The notes under the pieces are model-generated. The model was not told where the DNA came from, did no database searches, and worked only from the letters and a program-made list of their open reading frames with translations. A DNA stretch of 64,000 nt, from positions 36,348 through 100,347 of the forward strand of contig JABIFX010000112.1 of NCBI GenBank assembly GCA_018650445.1. Reading direction: 5' to 3'. Position numbers and translations under genes: made by a program. Origin of the DNA: Fidelibacterota bacterium (GTDB lineage Bacteria; Fidelibacterota; UBA8477; JABMPR01). Below, in pieces: positions 52,906-62,403 of the stretch (position 1 is its first letter; every line of letters begins with the position of its first letter).

Positions 52906-55266
52906 ATGAGTAAAAAGAATATTTTTAATCCGCCCACGCCTGTAGAAAACTACTTCCTTAACCATTCAAAGCTTGATTTTTGTTATGATCCAGATGAAAA
53001 GATTCCTGTCATCCAGGTAAACAACTTTCCCAATCTCGGTCAGCTGACTGCCCTGAGATTTTTAGAATGGGTTCAGAATAATCCGGAAGGAGTTGTCTCG
53101 CTTCCCACAGGTAAAACACCTGAATATTTCATCCGCTATGCTGAACATTACCTGAAGCACTGGGAAGACAAATCAACCAGCGCCTTTCTGGAAGAAGTGG
53201 GATTTGATCATTCACGCAAACCACGTCTACAAAATCTGCAGTTTGTTCAAATAGATGAGTTCTTTCCCATCTCTCCCACTCAACACAATAGCTTCTTTGA
53301 CTATGTGATGAAATATTATATCAATGGATTTGGCATCAGCGCTGAACGCGCCCAACTGATTGATGCAACCCAGATTATCCTGCCCCAGGGAAAGACGTAT
53401 AACGAAATATTCCCTGACGATGTGGTGGATCTCAGTCTACGATTTAGTCAACCAAATACAACCAAAGGTCGTCTTCAAAAAGAAGCCATTGAGCGAATTG
53501 ATGAATTTTGTACAGATTACGAAAGACGTATTCGTGAGAAAGGGGGCCTTGGATTCTTCCTGGGAGGTATTGGACCTGATGGCCACATCGCCTTCAATGT
53601 TCGCGGATCGGATTATTTTTCGACGACTCGTCTGACACCTACAAATTTTGAAACACAAGCTGCCGCAGCTGGCGATTTAGGTGGCATTGAAGTATCTCAG
53701 AAACGCCTGGTGATTACTATTGGCCTCCAGACCATTAGCTATAATCCCGATGCAACCTGTTTGATTTTTGCCGCAGGAGAGGCGAAAGCTAAAATTGTAG
53801 CTGGCTCTGTCCAGGAAACTGCCAACAATGCTTATCCGGCTGGCGCCCTGCATAATATGCCCAATGCACGCTTTTATATCACCTCAGGAGCTGCAGTATT
53901 TCTGGATAGAAGACAGGCTCACGAAATAGAAAGAGCTGTTGAGGTATCTGAAGAGCTGGTAGATCAACACCTCATCACACTTTCCATGCGTTCGCGAACA
54001 CCAATTCAGGATATTACCGAGACGCAAGTTGCAGAAAAGCAAGTCCCAGCCATTGCGGTCAAGCGGAGCAGGGCAGAGCTTCCAGAGATCAAGGAGAGGA
54101 TTTTACATGATCTGCAGGCGAAGCTAAATCGAGGACTGGCGTCTGTAGAAGACGATGTTTTTTTTCACACTGCTCCCCACCATGATGACATCATGCTGGG
54201 TTATCTCGCTCATATTGTTCATCTTGTTCGAACGCCTCGAAATGAACATCATTTTGCCTACATGACCAGCGGTTTTAATGCCGTGACCAATGAATTTGTC
54301 AGGGATCAAATTCTCAATGCCATTGAGCACATGGAGACGGAACAGTTTAGTCGACTCAGGGCAGAAAGTTATTACGATGCGGATAATGAGGCAGGGGCAC
54401 AGAGAGATATTTACACCTACCTGGATGGTGTCGCACATCATACCCGAACTTTGCGCAACAACGGCTCATCCCGCCGTCTTATTCGCAATCTGTTAATCTT
54501 ATATCCAGAGTATAACCTGGATACGCTCACCGTTAAAATGAATGAGCTCATTGAATATCTGAGTACTCGGTATCCCGGTCAAAAAGATGACCCCGTTATG
54601 CAATTACTCAAAGGGCGTATCAGAGAGTGGGAAGCTGACCTGGTCTGGGGACATTATGGAACACCTATTAAGAATGTTCACCACCTCCGACTTGGTTTCT
54701 ACAAGGGTGACATTTTCACAGAGGATCCAACCATGGATCGCGATGTCCAGCCCATTCTCGAATACATGGAGAAAATCCGGCCCACAGTGGTTACTCTGGC
54801 ACTTGATCCTGAAGCCAGCGGTCCAGATACCCATTACAAGGTGATGCAAGCCATTGCCGAAGCCATCCGACTCTATAAAGAGAGACATCCCGAAGCACCC
54901 TTGAGGGTGTGGGGTTATCGCAACGTCTGGTTCAAATTCCAGCCAACTGATGCCAATATCTTTGTGCCAGTATCATTAAACTCCATGGCCATCATGAAAG
55001 AAACATTCAAGTATTGTTTCCAATCACAAGTGGATGCGCCTTTTCCCAGTTTCGAATTCAACGGTCCATTCTCCGGTTTAGCCCAGGCCATTCAGGTACA
55101 GCAACATCAGGATATGAAAAGAGTAATGGGACGCGATTTCTGGTATGAACACACTCATCCACGAGTTCGGGCAGCCCATGGACTGGTCTATCTAAAAGAG
55201 ATGGAACTGGAAGAATTCTATACGAGAGCCAGAGAGTTGCAGAAGGTTACTGAATCGCAAACATAG
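52906..55266 (+). CDS. NagB-like glucosamine-6-phosphate deaminase fused to PIG-L deacetylase
   Basis: 786 residues in two parts. N-terminal NagB-like (about 35-340): SLPTGKTPEYF (66-75), QIDEF with Asp117, and GIGPDGHIAF with Asp225 and His227. The residue that is catalytic Glu148 in E. coli NagB (FNEP) is here Val232 (FNVRG), as I align it by eye. C-terminal LmbE/PIG-L deacetylase (about 415-720) has the metal motif PHHDD (424-428). Together it could deacetylate and deaminate an amino sugar. The fused type is common in Bacteroidetes. No Shine-Dalgarno; see the promoter entry. Confidence 0.92.
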   Translation: MSKKNIFNPPTPVENYFLNHSKLDFCYDPDEKIPVIQVNNFPNLGQLTALRFLEWVQNNPEGVVSLPTGKTPEYFIRYAEHYLKHWEDKSTSAFLEEVGFDHSRKPRLQNLQFVQIDEFFPISPTQHNSFFDYVMKYYINGFGISAERAQLIDATQIILPQGKTYNEIFPDDVVDLSLRFSQPNTTKGRLQKEAIERIDEFCTDYERRIREKGGLGFFLGGIGPDGHIAFNVRGSDYFSTTRLTPTNFETQAAAAGDLGGIEVSQKRLVITIGLQTISYNPDATCLIFAAGEAKAKIVAGSVQETANNAYPAGALHNMPNARFYITSGAAVFLDRRQAHEIERAVEVSEELVDQHLITLSMRSRTPIQDITETQVAEKQVPAIAVKRSRAELPEIKERILHDLQAKLNRGLASVEDDVFFHTAPHHDDIMLGYLAHIVHLVRTPRNEHHFAYMTSGFNAVTNEFVRDQILNAIEHMETEQFSRLRAESYYDADNEAGAQRDIYTYLDGVAHHTRTLRNNGSSRRLIRNLLILYPEYNLDTLTVKMNELIEYLSTRYPGQKDDPVMQLLKGRIREWEADLVWGHYGTPIKNVHHLRLGFYKGDIFTEDPTMDRDVQPILEYMEKIRPTVVTLALDPEASGPDTHYKVMQAIAEAIRLYKERHPEAPLRVWGYRNVWFKFQPTDANIFVPVSLNSMAIMKETFKYCFQSQVDAPFPSFEFNGPFSGLAQAIQVQQHQDMKRVMGRDFWYEHTHPRVRAAHGLVYLKEMELEEFYTRARELQKVTESQT

Positions 55267-55276
55267 CATAACCCAT

Positions 55277-55798
55277 TCAGCTCTTGAGTTGACCCCTGTA
55301 AGTGTTGCGCATCTTCAGAAAAACTGCATGGTAAATATTTAATTTAAAGTCCGGGAAGGTGTTTTCAAACGCATGGAATTGCCCCCCCTCAAAATAGAGT
55401 GTGGGGTCTGCATAAATTCCCTGATCAAGATATATTTTTTGACCATTGTATTTGGCTGAGGCTAAAACCAATTTGTGAAAATCCAGATAGCCCACATCCA
55501 GATTGACCTTTCTCGATCCATTCACTTTCAGTTCATCCTCAATTTGATTGCATAAGACCTTCAGGCGAGCCAATTCACCTGGAGAAAGTAGTACATCAAA
55601 ACTGAAGATGATTCTGGCGATAGTTTTGCCCATCTCATCATCATAATAAGATGTTGTGTCAAAAGGAAAGGGCTCACTTCTGAGGTCAATATCTCCAATA
55701 TGCTGTTCACATTGAGATATAGCCTGGTCAAGGAGATCACTGTCTGAGTATAAAGCACCAATAAAATATTTAACAGGTTGCGGTTCTACGGTTTTCAT
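55277..55798 (-). CDS. DUF4416 family protein
   Basis: 173-residue soluble protein matching the DUF4416 family: VKYFIGALYSDSDLLDQA at the start, PFDTTSYYDDEMG, and KVNLDVGYLDFHKLVLASAK. Conserved and of unknown function. Its ATG overlaps the stop of the arylamine acetyltransferase by 4 nt, so they form a two-gene operon. Confidence 0.9.
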   Translation of the reverse strand: MKTVEPQPVKYFIGALYSDSDLLDQAISQCEQHIGDIDLRSEPFPFDTTSYYDDEMGKTIARIIFSFDVLLSPGELARLKVLCNQIEDELKVNGSRKVNLDVGYLDFHKLVLASAKYNGQKIYLDQGIYADPTLYFEGGQFHAFENTFPDFKLNIYHAVFLKMRNTYRGQLKS

Positions 55799-56604
55799 TT
55801 CTGCCTCTGCTTAAGTACATATTTTGCTTCCTCGAGTTTCTCTAGGGGTATCCTGAAACGCTCTTTAATTATTTTTTCCGCCAGGTTGGCTTCACGGATT
55901 TTCTCAATGGTTTCAGGGGATGTAATCTTTATGAAATCTCCTTGAACAAAGATCATCTCCTGGCCCTCGACACGGGTGAGGGTGAGATCATCCATGCCAG
56001 GCAGTTGAAAAGAATTCTCCCAGAATTTAGCAAACTGCTCCCAGGAGACCGGGTTGTCATTAAATCGATAGCGCCGAACGAATTGTCCCTTGCGAAAGGT
56101 ATAAACAGCATATTCGTCAATATCAGTATCGAAGCGCAGGGAAAGTCCAGTCTCAGCGGAGAGGCGAGCTTCAATATTAGACTTTCTCAATGGAAGTGGT
56201 CTGAAAATCATGTAACCAGGATCTACAAGATACCGCGATCCTGCAAATTGAATAGCGACGGTTGAATGTGTATTTTCTCCCCAATTCAAGTGGCAGATAA
56301 GAGGTTGGGCTTTGTATCCCAGTAAGGTGTAAATCCCGCACAGAAAATAAGTCAGGGAAAAGCAGGTACCACCCAGATGCCAGGCAAAATGGTCATGGGT
56401 GACTTCATCGGGCAACCTGAGTCGGTTTATCCCAAGCGCCTGGTTTCGTTTCAAGATCTTACTGATATTCTCATAGGGCAGCCGGCTGAAATATCTCGAG
56501 ACTTCAGCGATATGCTCAAGGGAGGGTTTTGCACCTGAGAAATCGAATCGCTCTAGAAAGGCGAGAACTTCTTTTTCAAATGCACCAGGGTTTGTAAGTG
56601 TCAT
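55795..56604 (-). CDS. Arylamine N-acetyltransferase-like protein
   Basis: 269-residue NAT-family protein, transferring acetyl from acetyl-CoA. The catalytic triad can be placed: Cys81 in GGTCFSL, His113 in NTHSTVAI, Asp128 in VDPGYM. LPYENISKI (42-50) is the family opening. Closer to the divergent NAT-like groups than to classical drug-acetylating NATs, so the acceptor is unknown. Promoter side faces the DUF4180 gene across 176 bases. Confidence 0.88.
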   Translation of the reverse strand: MTLTNPGAFEKEVLAFLERFDFSGAKPSLEHIAEVSRYFSRLPYENISKILKRNQALGINRLRLPDEVTHDHFAWHLGGTCFSLTYFLCGIYTLLGYKAQPLICHLNWGENTHSTVAIQFAGSRYLVDPGYMIFRPLPLRKSNIEARLSAETGLSLRFDTDIDEYAVYTFRKGQFVRRYRFNDNPVSWEQFAKFWENSFQLPGMDDLTLTRVEGQEMIFVQGDFIKITSPETIEKIREANLAEKIIKERFRIPLEKLEEAKYVLKQRQK

Positions 56605-56780
56605 GTTTATCCAATTTTATTTAGGCACTTCAATTGACTTAAAATAGCTCATGATTTGGTTGCCGCAAACTTACCACGCGAATTTTAAACAATTATTTTG
56701 GGTGGTATAGTACTGTGGTTTAAAAATCGCGCCATTTTCGACTATATTGAATTCCCTACTAAAACAGGAGAATATGCTGG

Positions 56781-57140
56781 ATGGATAGTGCCTTAAAATC
56801 CTTGAGGGGTATCAATTACATTGATCTCACCGAGAGCGACTCAAGTATCGAGAAAGAGGGCGATTTGAATGATCTCCTAAGTTTGTGCTATTACCACAAC
56901 TCAAACCTGCTGTTACTGAGCGAGAAAAACCTCTCTTCGGATTTTTACAATTTAAAAAGTGGCCTGGCTGGAGCAGCCATGCAAAAATTTGCCAATTATC
57001 AAGCTAAGGTGGCCATTATTCTGGCCACAAACGCAGAGCAATCCAATCGATTTAAAGAATTGATGTTTGAAATGAGCAGATCAAATCATTTTAGATTTTA
57101 TGATAATAGAGAAGACGCCGAAATCTGGCTCACTACCTAA
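56781..57140 (+). CDS. DUF4180 family protein
   Basis: 119-residue soluble protein of the DUF4180 family (DLLSLCYYHNSNLLLLSEKNL, DFYNLKSGLAGAAMQKFANYQAK and VAIILATN are its core). Small alpha/beta STAS-like fold, unknown role. GGAG before it, and an out-of-frame ATG with a five-codon frame just upstream. The transporter-like gene follows after 17 bases. Confidence 0.88.
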   Translation: MDSALKSLRGINYIDLTESDSSIEKEGDLNDLLSLCYYHNSNLLLLSEKNLSSDFYNLKSGLAGAAMQKFANYQAKVAIILATNAEQSNRFKELMFEMSRSNHFRFYDNREDAEIWLTT

Positions 57141-57157
57141 ATTGAAGGGTTAATTAC

Positions 57158-58312
57158 ATGGTACCAATTCCAGGACTTATTGCGTTTTACTTCATCATGC
57201 CAGCACTGATTTTGTGGTTGTGCTATAAGTCGACTCTGATTGACAAAATAGGATCAGTTATATTGGCTTATGTATTTGGTATTCTCTTAGGAAATAGTGG
57301 TCTTTTACCTGAGGGTGCAGTTGGTGTGCAGGACGAGTTAAGTGGAATTTCGGTGGCTCTGGCCTTGCCCCTTCTCCTGTTTTCTCTGGATGTTCGGTCG
57401 TGGTTACATTCCGCAGGGAAGGCCATTGTATCCATGCTTGGTGCTACAGTATTGGTTGTTTTTGTGGCGGGCTTGGGAAGCTGGATGATTCAGGGCAATA
57501 TTGAAAACGCCTGGCAATTTGGTGGGATGGCCATAGGGCTTTACACTGGGGGCACGCCTAATCTGGCTGCTATTAAAACAGCATTAAATGTGGATTCAAC
57601 CCAATACATCATGATGCACACCTATGATGCCGTCAATGGTATTATCTATCTCATTTTTGTCATGAGCATTGGTCAGAAGGTTTTTAATAAGGTGCTGCCG
57701 AAATTCCAATCTGTTGTCATGGAAAATTCAAATCTCGAAAGCAGCGAAAATATCCATTCTTATGTTGGGATTTTCAAACCGCGAATTCTTTTAGGTCTAT
57801 TGGCTGGCTTAGGTATTTCCATTGTCATATTGGGTTTGAGCTTTGGTTTGTCTCAGCTGATACCAGAAGAATATTCAACTGCGGCCATCATGCTCCTCAT
57901 TACCACGCTGGGTATTGGATCTTCATTTATTCGCAAGATTAGAGAGATTCCCATGACCTTCCAATTCGGGATGTACATCATTCTGGTCTTCAGTCTCATT
58001 GTGGGATCCATGGCCAACCTGGAACAACTGGTGAATATCAATTGGTCCATGATGTTTTTCGTCAATTTTATCGTATTCGGTACCATGCTGCTCCACGCTG
58101 CTTTCTGCAAACTCTTAAATATTGATACAGATACTTTCCTGATCACATCTGTTTCAGCAGTTTGTTCACCTCCCTTTGTCCCGGTTGTGGCTAAAGCTTT
58201 GAACAATAAGGAGATCATATTATCGGGCTTGACAACGGGAATTATAGGATATGCCATTGGAAATTATCTAGGTGTTGGATTTGCCTATATTTTCAGGGCA
58301 GTTCTCTTTTAA
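57158..58312 (+). CDS. DUF819 family membrane protein (YjcL-like)
   Basis: 384-residue membrane protein of the DUF819 family, about ten helices. PALILWLCYKSTLIDKIGSVILAYVFG at the start, GMAIGLYTGGTPNLAAIKTAL (the conserved TGGTxNxxA) and TSVSAVCSPPFVPVVAKAL near the C terminus. The double repeat of such GG-x-P/N motifs suggests a transporter or permease with two re-entrant loops; substrate unknown. Confidence 0.9.
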   Translation: MVPIPGLIAFYFIMPALILWLCYKSTLIDKIGSVILAYVFGILLGNSGLLPEGAVGVQDELSGISVALALPLLLFSLDVRSWLHSAGKAIVSMLGATVLVVFVAGLGSWMIQGNIENAWQFGGMAIGLYTGGTPNLAAIKTALNVDSTQYIMMHTYDAVNGIIYLIFVMSIGQKVFNKVLPKFQSVVMENSNLESSENIHSYVGIFKPRILLGLLAGLGISIVILGLSFGLSQLIPEEYSTAAIMLLITTLGIGSSFIRKIREIPMTFQFGMYIILVFSLIVGSMANLEQLVNINWSMMFFVNFIVFGTMLLHAAFCKLLNIDTDTFLITSVSAVCSPPFVPVVAKALNNKEIILSGLTTGIIGYAIGNYLGVGFAYIFRAVLF

Positions 58313-58354
58313 ATAGTTGGACTATTCACAAAAAATATTGCTGAAGGAAAAAGC

Positions 58355-58984
58355 ATGAAATCAATAATAATTGGAATTGCAGGCGGCACTGGCTCAGGGA
58401 AAACGACCATCGCCAAAAATATAGTTCAGGAGTATGGACCTGGTGAGGTTTTACGTTTGGATCTGGATTCATATTACCGGGATTTGTCTGATTTGAGCAG
58501 GGAAGAGCGGGCGAAAATCAATTTTGATCACCCCTCATCTCTGGAGATTGAGCTCCTCGTCAAACATGTGGATGAGCTGTGTCAGGGAAAAACGGTTCAA
58601 ATTCCCATTTACAATTTTGCCACCCACAACAGGGCAAAAGATACACGCAAGGTGGAACCCCACAAGGTCATCATCATTGAAGGAATCATGGCGCTTTACT
58701 ATCCTGAGCTCATTGCAAAAATGGACGTAAAACTTTATGTCGATACGCCTTCAGATATTCGTTTTATTCGTCGACTAAAACGTGATATCATCGAACGTGG
58801 CCGATCTGTAGATTCAGTTATTGATCAGTATAAAGCTACTGTGAGACCCATGCACTCGCAATTTGTAGAACCCAACAAGTATGTTGCTGATGTAATTATT
58901 CCAGAAGGTGGGATGAATCATGTAGCAGTGGATCTGATACGTACAAAGATCAACGCTGTGTTGAAGGAAAAACATGATGTCTGA
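58355..58984 (+). CDS. udk: Uridine kinase
   Basis: 209-residue uridine/cytidine kinase: P-loop GIAGGTGSGKTT (7-18), DLDSYYRD for the nucleoside, NFDHPSSLE, IYNFATHNR, and EGIMALYYPEL, as in Udk. Pyrimidine salvage, cytoplasmic. The stop overlaps the following acetyltransferase start by 11 bases, so the two are coupled. Confidence 0.96.
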   Translation: MKSIIIGIAGGTGSGKTTIAKNIVQEYGPGEVLRLDLDSYYRDLSDLSREERAKINFDHPSSLEIELLVKHVDELCQGKTVQIPIYNFATHNRAKDTRKVEPHKVIIIEGIMALYYPELIAKMDVKLYVDTPSDIRFIRRLKRDIIERGRSVDSVIDQYKATVRPMHSQFVEPNKYVADVIIPEGGMNHVAVDLIRTKINAVLKEKHDV

Positions 58985-59426
58985 CCCAAAAATAGAGTTG
59001 CGCGAACTGGATAAGTCCAATTATAGGGATATCCTAAACCTGAAGGTGGCAGATAATCAAACTGGTTTTGTAGCAAGCAATGCAATCTCACTGGCTCAGG
59101 CGCTGTTTCATTCTCAGGCCTGGTATCGTGGAATTTATCGAGGGGACACTGCAGTTGGTTTTGTCATGTTGGATCTTGATATGGAAAAACCAGATTACTA
59201 TTTGTGGCGCTATATGATAGATGAAAAATTTCAGGGTCATGGATATGGTTATAAAGCACTAGAGTTGGTGATTGAGCATGTAAAAAGCCTCCCTAACAGC
59301 ACTGAATTTCTGCTCAGCTATGTTCCGAAGGAAGGCAATCCCAAAGGGTTTTATGAGAAGCTGGGCTTCCTTGATACAGGTGAAATAGAAGAGGGTGAAG
59401 TTATCATGAAACTGGAATTTAAATAA
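58974..59426 (+). CDS. GNAT family acetyltransferase, diamine-type
   Basis: 150 residues. RELDKSNYRDILNLKV, then FVMLDLDMEKPDYYLWRYMIDEKFQGHGYGYKAL with the acetyl-CoA loop and GFYEKLGFLDTG, most like the spermidine/diamine N-acetyltransferase BltD/SpeG group. Start codon choice is 58974 or 58977, both ATG; AAGGA lies upstream. Overlaps udk. Confidence 0.88.
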   Translation: MMSDPKIELRELDKSNYRDILNLKVADNQTGFVASNAISLAQALFHSQAWYRGIYRGDTAVGFVMLDLDMEKPDYYLWRYMIDEKFQGHGYGYKALELVIEHVKSLPNSTEFLLSYVPKEGNPKGFYEKLGFLDTGEIEEGEVIMKLEFK

Positions 59427-59518
59427 TGTATGAGAAATTTAGGAATTAGAGTGAATTATCTCCTGGAAAAACTGTTTTTCGGTGGAATCATCCCAGTAGA
59501 AAACTATACTAAGTCATC

Positions 59519-60691
59519 ATGAGATATCAGTATTATAAAGAGCGTATAAAATCCAGTCCCAATAGCGGAAGTTTTTTTAAGATTTTCCTTCTGACCTTGA
59601 TCCTGATTGTAGTTGTAGTCTGGGTTATAATGTGGAACCAGGCTAACACTTATGAACCAGAACTTATGTCTGAGCAGGGTTTTTATGAGGGATATTTCAC
59701 CTTGAACACGCGTATGGATCAGACTCTGACTCGGCGATTCCCCAGTCTTGAGTTTGTGGAAGGACGATTGAGTGATGATGGCATGGGAACCAGGGTATTT
59801 GAGATTTCTGACCAGAAAAGCATCCGTGCTTCAGATATAAAAAAATTGCTGGAAAGCACTTTAGGTGGTTTTGGTTTCCAGGTTCAGCAAACAGCGGACG
59901 CTGATGATCATTGGGAATTTCAGGTAGGAAGTGATTCGACAGTCTGGTCAGTATACCGATTTGAGTATCCTGAAGAAAAGGCAACCCCGACATCAATTTT
60001 ACCAGCAGATATCGCTAAGGTTTCAAAAAGACCCAAGCTGGCTGTGATCATTGATGATTTTGGTTATTCCATGAATGAAACGATCACTGGTTTTATCTCA
60101 CTAAAAGAAGCATTTACTGCAGCAGTCATACCTGGTCGCCCCTATTCCACCCAGGTTGATGAGCGTTTAAATAATAGATCCATCCAAACCTTGATTCACA
60201 TGCCCATGGTCACTGTGACCAACTCAACCAGTGAGCCAGATTATGCTTTATCTGAAGATCTCAGCGATGGTGAAATTGTCAGACGTCTGAAAAAAGCTCG
60301 CAAAGATGTTCCCAGGGCTATTGGGATGAATAATCACCAGGGGAGTGGTGGCACCCAGAGCCGCAAGGTGATGACTGGTGTGACAGGTTTTCTGGCTGAG
60401 CAGAAAATGTTCTTTATTGATAGCCGGACCATAGCGGCTTCCGTAGGAGAAACTGTTGCCAGAGAACGCTATGTACCCACCAACAGCAGGGACGTTTTTC
60501 TGGACGAAGTTGATGACCAGGAGGCTATCGCAGGCGAACTCTTTCGTCTGGCTCGTATTGCCAAGGAACAAGGGGAAGCGATAGGTATTGGGCATTGTAG
60601 ACCGAATACATTAAAGACATTAAAAAAATATTTACCTGCGCTGGCCGAGGCAGGCTTTGATCTCGTTCCAGTTTCAAAACTGGCGAAATGA
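59519..60691 (+). CDS. Divergent polysaccharide deacetylase (YibQ family)
   Basis: 390 residues. One membrane helix (about 20-38, LLTLILIVVVVWVIMW) anchors a periplasmic protein. About residues 175-388 form the divergent polysaccharide deacetylase (DUF610/YibQ) domain: LAVIIDDFGYSMNETI with the DDxG motif, IHMPM, GMNNHQGS and FFIDSRT. The family may trim cell-wall or surface sugars; activity is unproven. TATACT at 59505-59510 lies only 8 bases before the ATG, and no Shine-Dalgarno is seen. Confidence 0.9.
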   Translation: MRYQYYKERIKSSPNSGSFFKIFLLTLILIVVVVWVIMWNQANTYEPELMSEQGFYEGYFTLNTRMDQTLTRRFPSLEFVEGRLSDDGMGTRVFEISDQKSIRASDIKKLLESTLGGFGFQVQQTADADDHWEFQVGSDSTVWSVYRFEYPEEKATPTSILPADIAKVSKRPKLAVIIDDFGYSMNETITGFISLKEAFTAAVIPGRPYSTQVDERLNNRSIQTLIHMPMVTVTNSTSEPDYALSEDLSDGEIVRRLKKARKDVPRAIGMNNHQGSGGTQSRKVMTGVTGFLAEQKMFFIDSRTIAASVGETVARERYVPTNSRDVFLDEVDDQEAIAGELFRLARIAKEQGEAIGIGHCRPNTLKTLKKYLPALAEAGFDLVPVSKLAK

Positions 60692-60719
60692 TCACTTAAA
60701 GAAATAAATCGAGGATACT

Positions 60720-61406
60720 ATGGCTCAAATGGAACTCAATCTGGACGGTTTTATCAGTGCCCAGCAACAACTTAAAGTAGACGGTCTCACCTTACCCGGT
60801 GTAGTGACTATTGCAGGGCTGTCAGGAGTAGATGGCTTTAGCCTGACTTATGACGGACGCTCTGCGAATTTCACTGAAAAAGAATTAGAATTGACCATCG
60901 CTGCGGCCATGGGTACTCGATTTGCCCTGAGGATAACTCCACGTGCTGAACTTCTCCAGCTAGCTCTTAACCTCCCTGTTTCACAGGTTACATTTACAGG
61001 GGACAACCTGTTTGATGACTATGGTGCTGATCTTGAAACATTTATTCCTCAACTGAAGGATGCCGGGAAGCTGATCTCTTTCTGTCTTGATCCAGAATTG
61101 GCATTACTTAAGAGAGCTTATCGGCTACAGGCTGACATGGTTGAGCTTAGTGTAAACCACTATTCTGAAAATAGCAGCGTGGCTGGTCAGGCTGAAGCAC
61201 AGGAGCAAATAGCTCTCATGGCACGAACGGCTGAGAAAAATGGTCTTGGTGTTGCTGTTAATGGTGGCATATCCTTCCAAAATGCTTTGCCGCTGGTGAG
61301 CATTGAAGCTGTAGAGAATGTGGTTGTAGGACGGGCTATAATTGGTCGATCAATCTTCGTCGGGCTGGAAACGGCTGTCCGGGATTTTAAAGCCCAGGTT
61401 CAATGA
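60720..61406 (+). CDS. PdxJ-fold protein lacking PdxJ catalytic residues
   Basis: 228 residues that align along their length with pyridoxine 5'-phosphate synthase: the C-terminal half has QVTF, ISFCLDPE, DMVELSVNHY, and NVVVGRAIIGRSIFVGLETAV. But the catalytic histidines are gone. The NIDHIATLR region reads LNLDGFISAQ, HLREDRRHI is replaced by LTYDGRSANF, NAGHGL by AVNGGI, and GHAIIGRA by GRAIIGRS. It cannot be a normal PdxJ. GAGGA precedes the ATG. Its stop overlaps the asparaginase ATG by 4 nt, suggesting a linked role. Confidence 0.85.
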   Translation: MAQMELNLDGFISAQQQLKVDGLTLPGVVTIAGLSGVDGFSLTYDGRSANFTEKELELTIAAAMGTRFALRITPRAELLQLALNLPVSQVTFTGDNLFDDYGADLETFIPQLKDAGKLISFCLDPELALLKRAYRLQADMVELSVNHYSENSSVAGQAEAQEQIALMARTAEKNGLGVAVNGGISFQNALPLVSIEAVENVVVGRAIIGRSIFVGLETAVRDFKAQVQ

Positions 61407-62386
61407 AATCACTGATCACCCAGGTTACACGTTCTGGTGTTGTTGAAAGCTTCCATGTAGGCTATGGGGTTATTGTTGATACAGCAGGTAAAATTGTCAG
61501 AGCCTATGGTGATACAGAATACCTAACCTATGTCCGGTCATCTGCCAAACCACTTCAAGGTATGGCGGTTTTACGTTCAGGTGCCTACGATGATTTTAAG
61601 TTGACTTCAGAAGAGCTGGCCGTCATTTGCTCTTCCCACAGTGGCGAGCCTGTCCATACTGAAACCGTATCCCAGATCTTTTCTAAAGCGGGACTTGGTC
61701 CAGAGTTACTGGCTTGTGGGATACATCCCCCTATCCATAGAGAAAGTGCAAAGGCACTTCAAGCAGCTGGGATTGCTCCACAACAAATTCACAACAACTG
61801 CTCAGGGAAGCATGCTGGCATGTTGGCCACGTCAGTTCAATTGGGGTATAGTCCTAAAGATTATCTAAATCCCGATCATCCTGTCCAGCAATACATCTAT
61901 GATATTGTGAAAGAATATACTTCCTCTGATAAGATTCATAGAGGTGTGGATGGTTGCTCAGCTCCCGTGTTTCATCTACCCCTTCAAAAGGTGGCTATGG
62001 CTTTTGCACGAATAAGCCAGCAAGCGAATCAAGAATGTCGCCAGATTTTCCAGGCCATGACTAGCCATCCCCACCTGGTTGCTGGTGAGGGTCGCTTTGA
62101 CACCGCGCTTATGGAGAGTTACCCCTCCAAAATCATGTCCAAGGGAGGCGCTGAAGCTGTTTCTGCGGCAGGTTTCATAATGCCGGATGGGCAGGTCTAT
62201 GGTCTGGCAGTGAAGGTCCTGGATGGAAATTATCGAGCCATTGGACAAATGGTGCTGAAGATGTTGGAAGACATTGGCTTTTTGAAGGAACCACTTTCTA
62301 ATCAGCTGATGAAATGGTGGAAACCAGAATTGAAAAATCATGCCAAGCATGTTATTGGCACAACCAAAACTTTGATTGCTGAATAG
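61403..62386 (+). CDS. L-asparaginase II (AnsA/Rhizobium type)
   Basis: 327 residues of the thermolabile asparaginase II family (PF06089). VRSSAKPLQGM, CSSHSGEPVHTE, NNCSGKHAGML and VDGCSAPVF are the family blocks, different from the E. coli AnsB type. Hydrolyses asparagine to aspartate in the cytoplasm. Overlaps the PdxJ-like gene by 4 nt; the dCMP deaminase follows after 17 bases. Confidence 0.93.
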   Translation: MKSLITQVTRSGVVESFHVGYGVIVDTAGKIVRAYGDTEYLTYVRSSAKPLQGMAVLRSGAYDDFKLTSEELAVICSSHSGEPVHTETVSQIFSKAGLGPELLACGIHPPIHRESAKALQAAGIAPQQIHNNCSGKHAGMLATSVQLGYSPKDYLNPDHPVQQYIYDIVKEYTSSDKIHRGVDGCSAPVFHLPLQKVAMAFARISQQANQECRQIFQAMTSHPHLVAGEGRFDTALMESYPSKIMSKGGAEAVSAAGFIMPDGQVYGLAVKVLDGNYRAIGQMVLKMLEDIGFLKEPLSNQLMKWWKPELKNHAKHVIGTTKTLIAE

Positions 62387-62403
62387 ATAAGGAACTTCGA
62401 TAG

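Noticed and set aside
52762..52965. 67-codon minus-strand frame opposite the start of the NagB-PIG-L gene.
   Set aside because: It covers the promoter and the first codons of a strong gene and its Phe/Ile/Cys-rich sequence is not convincing.
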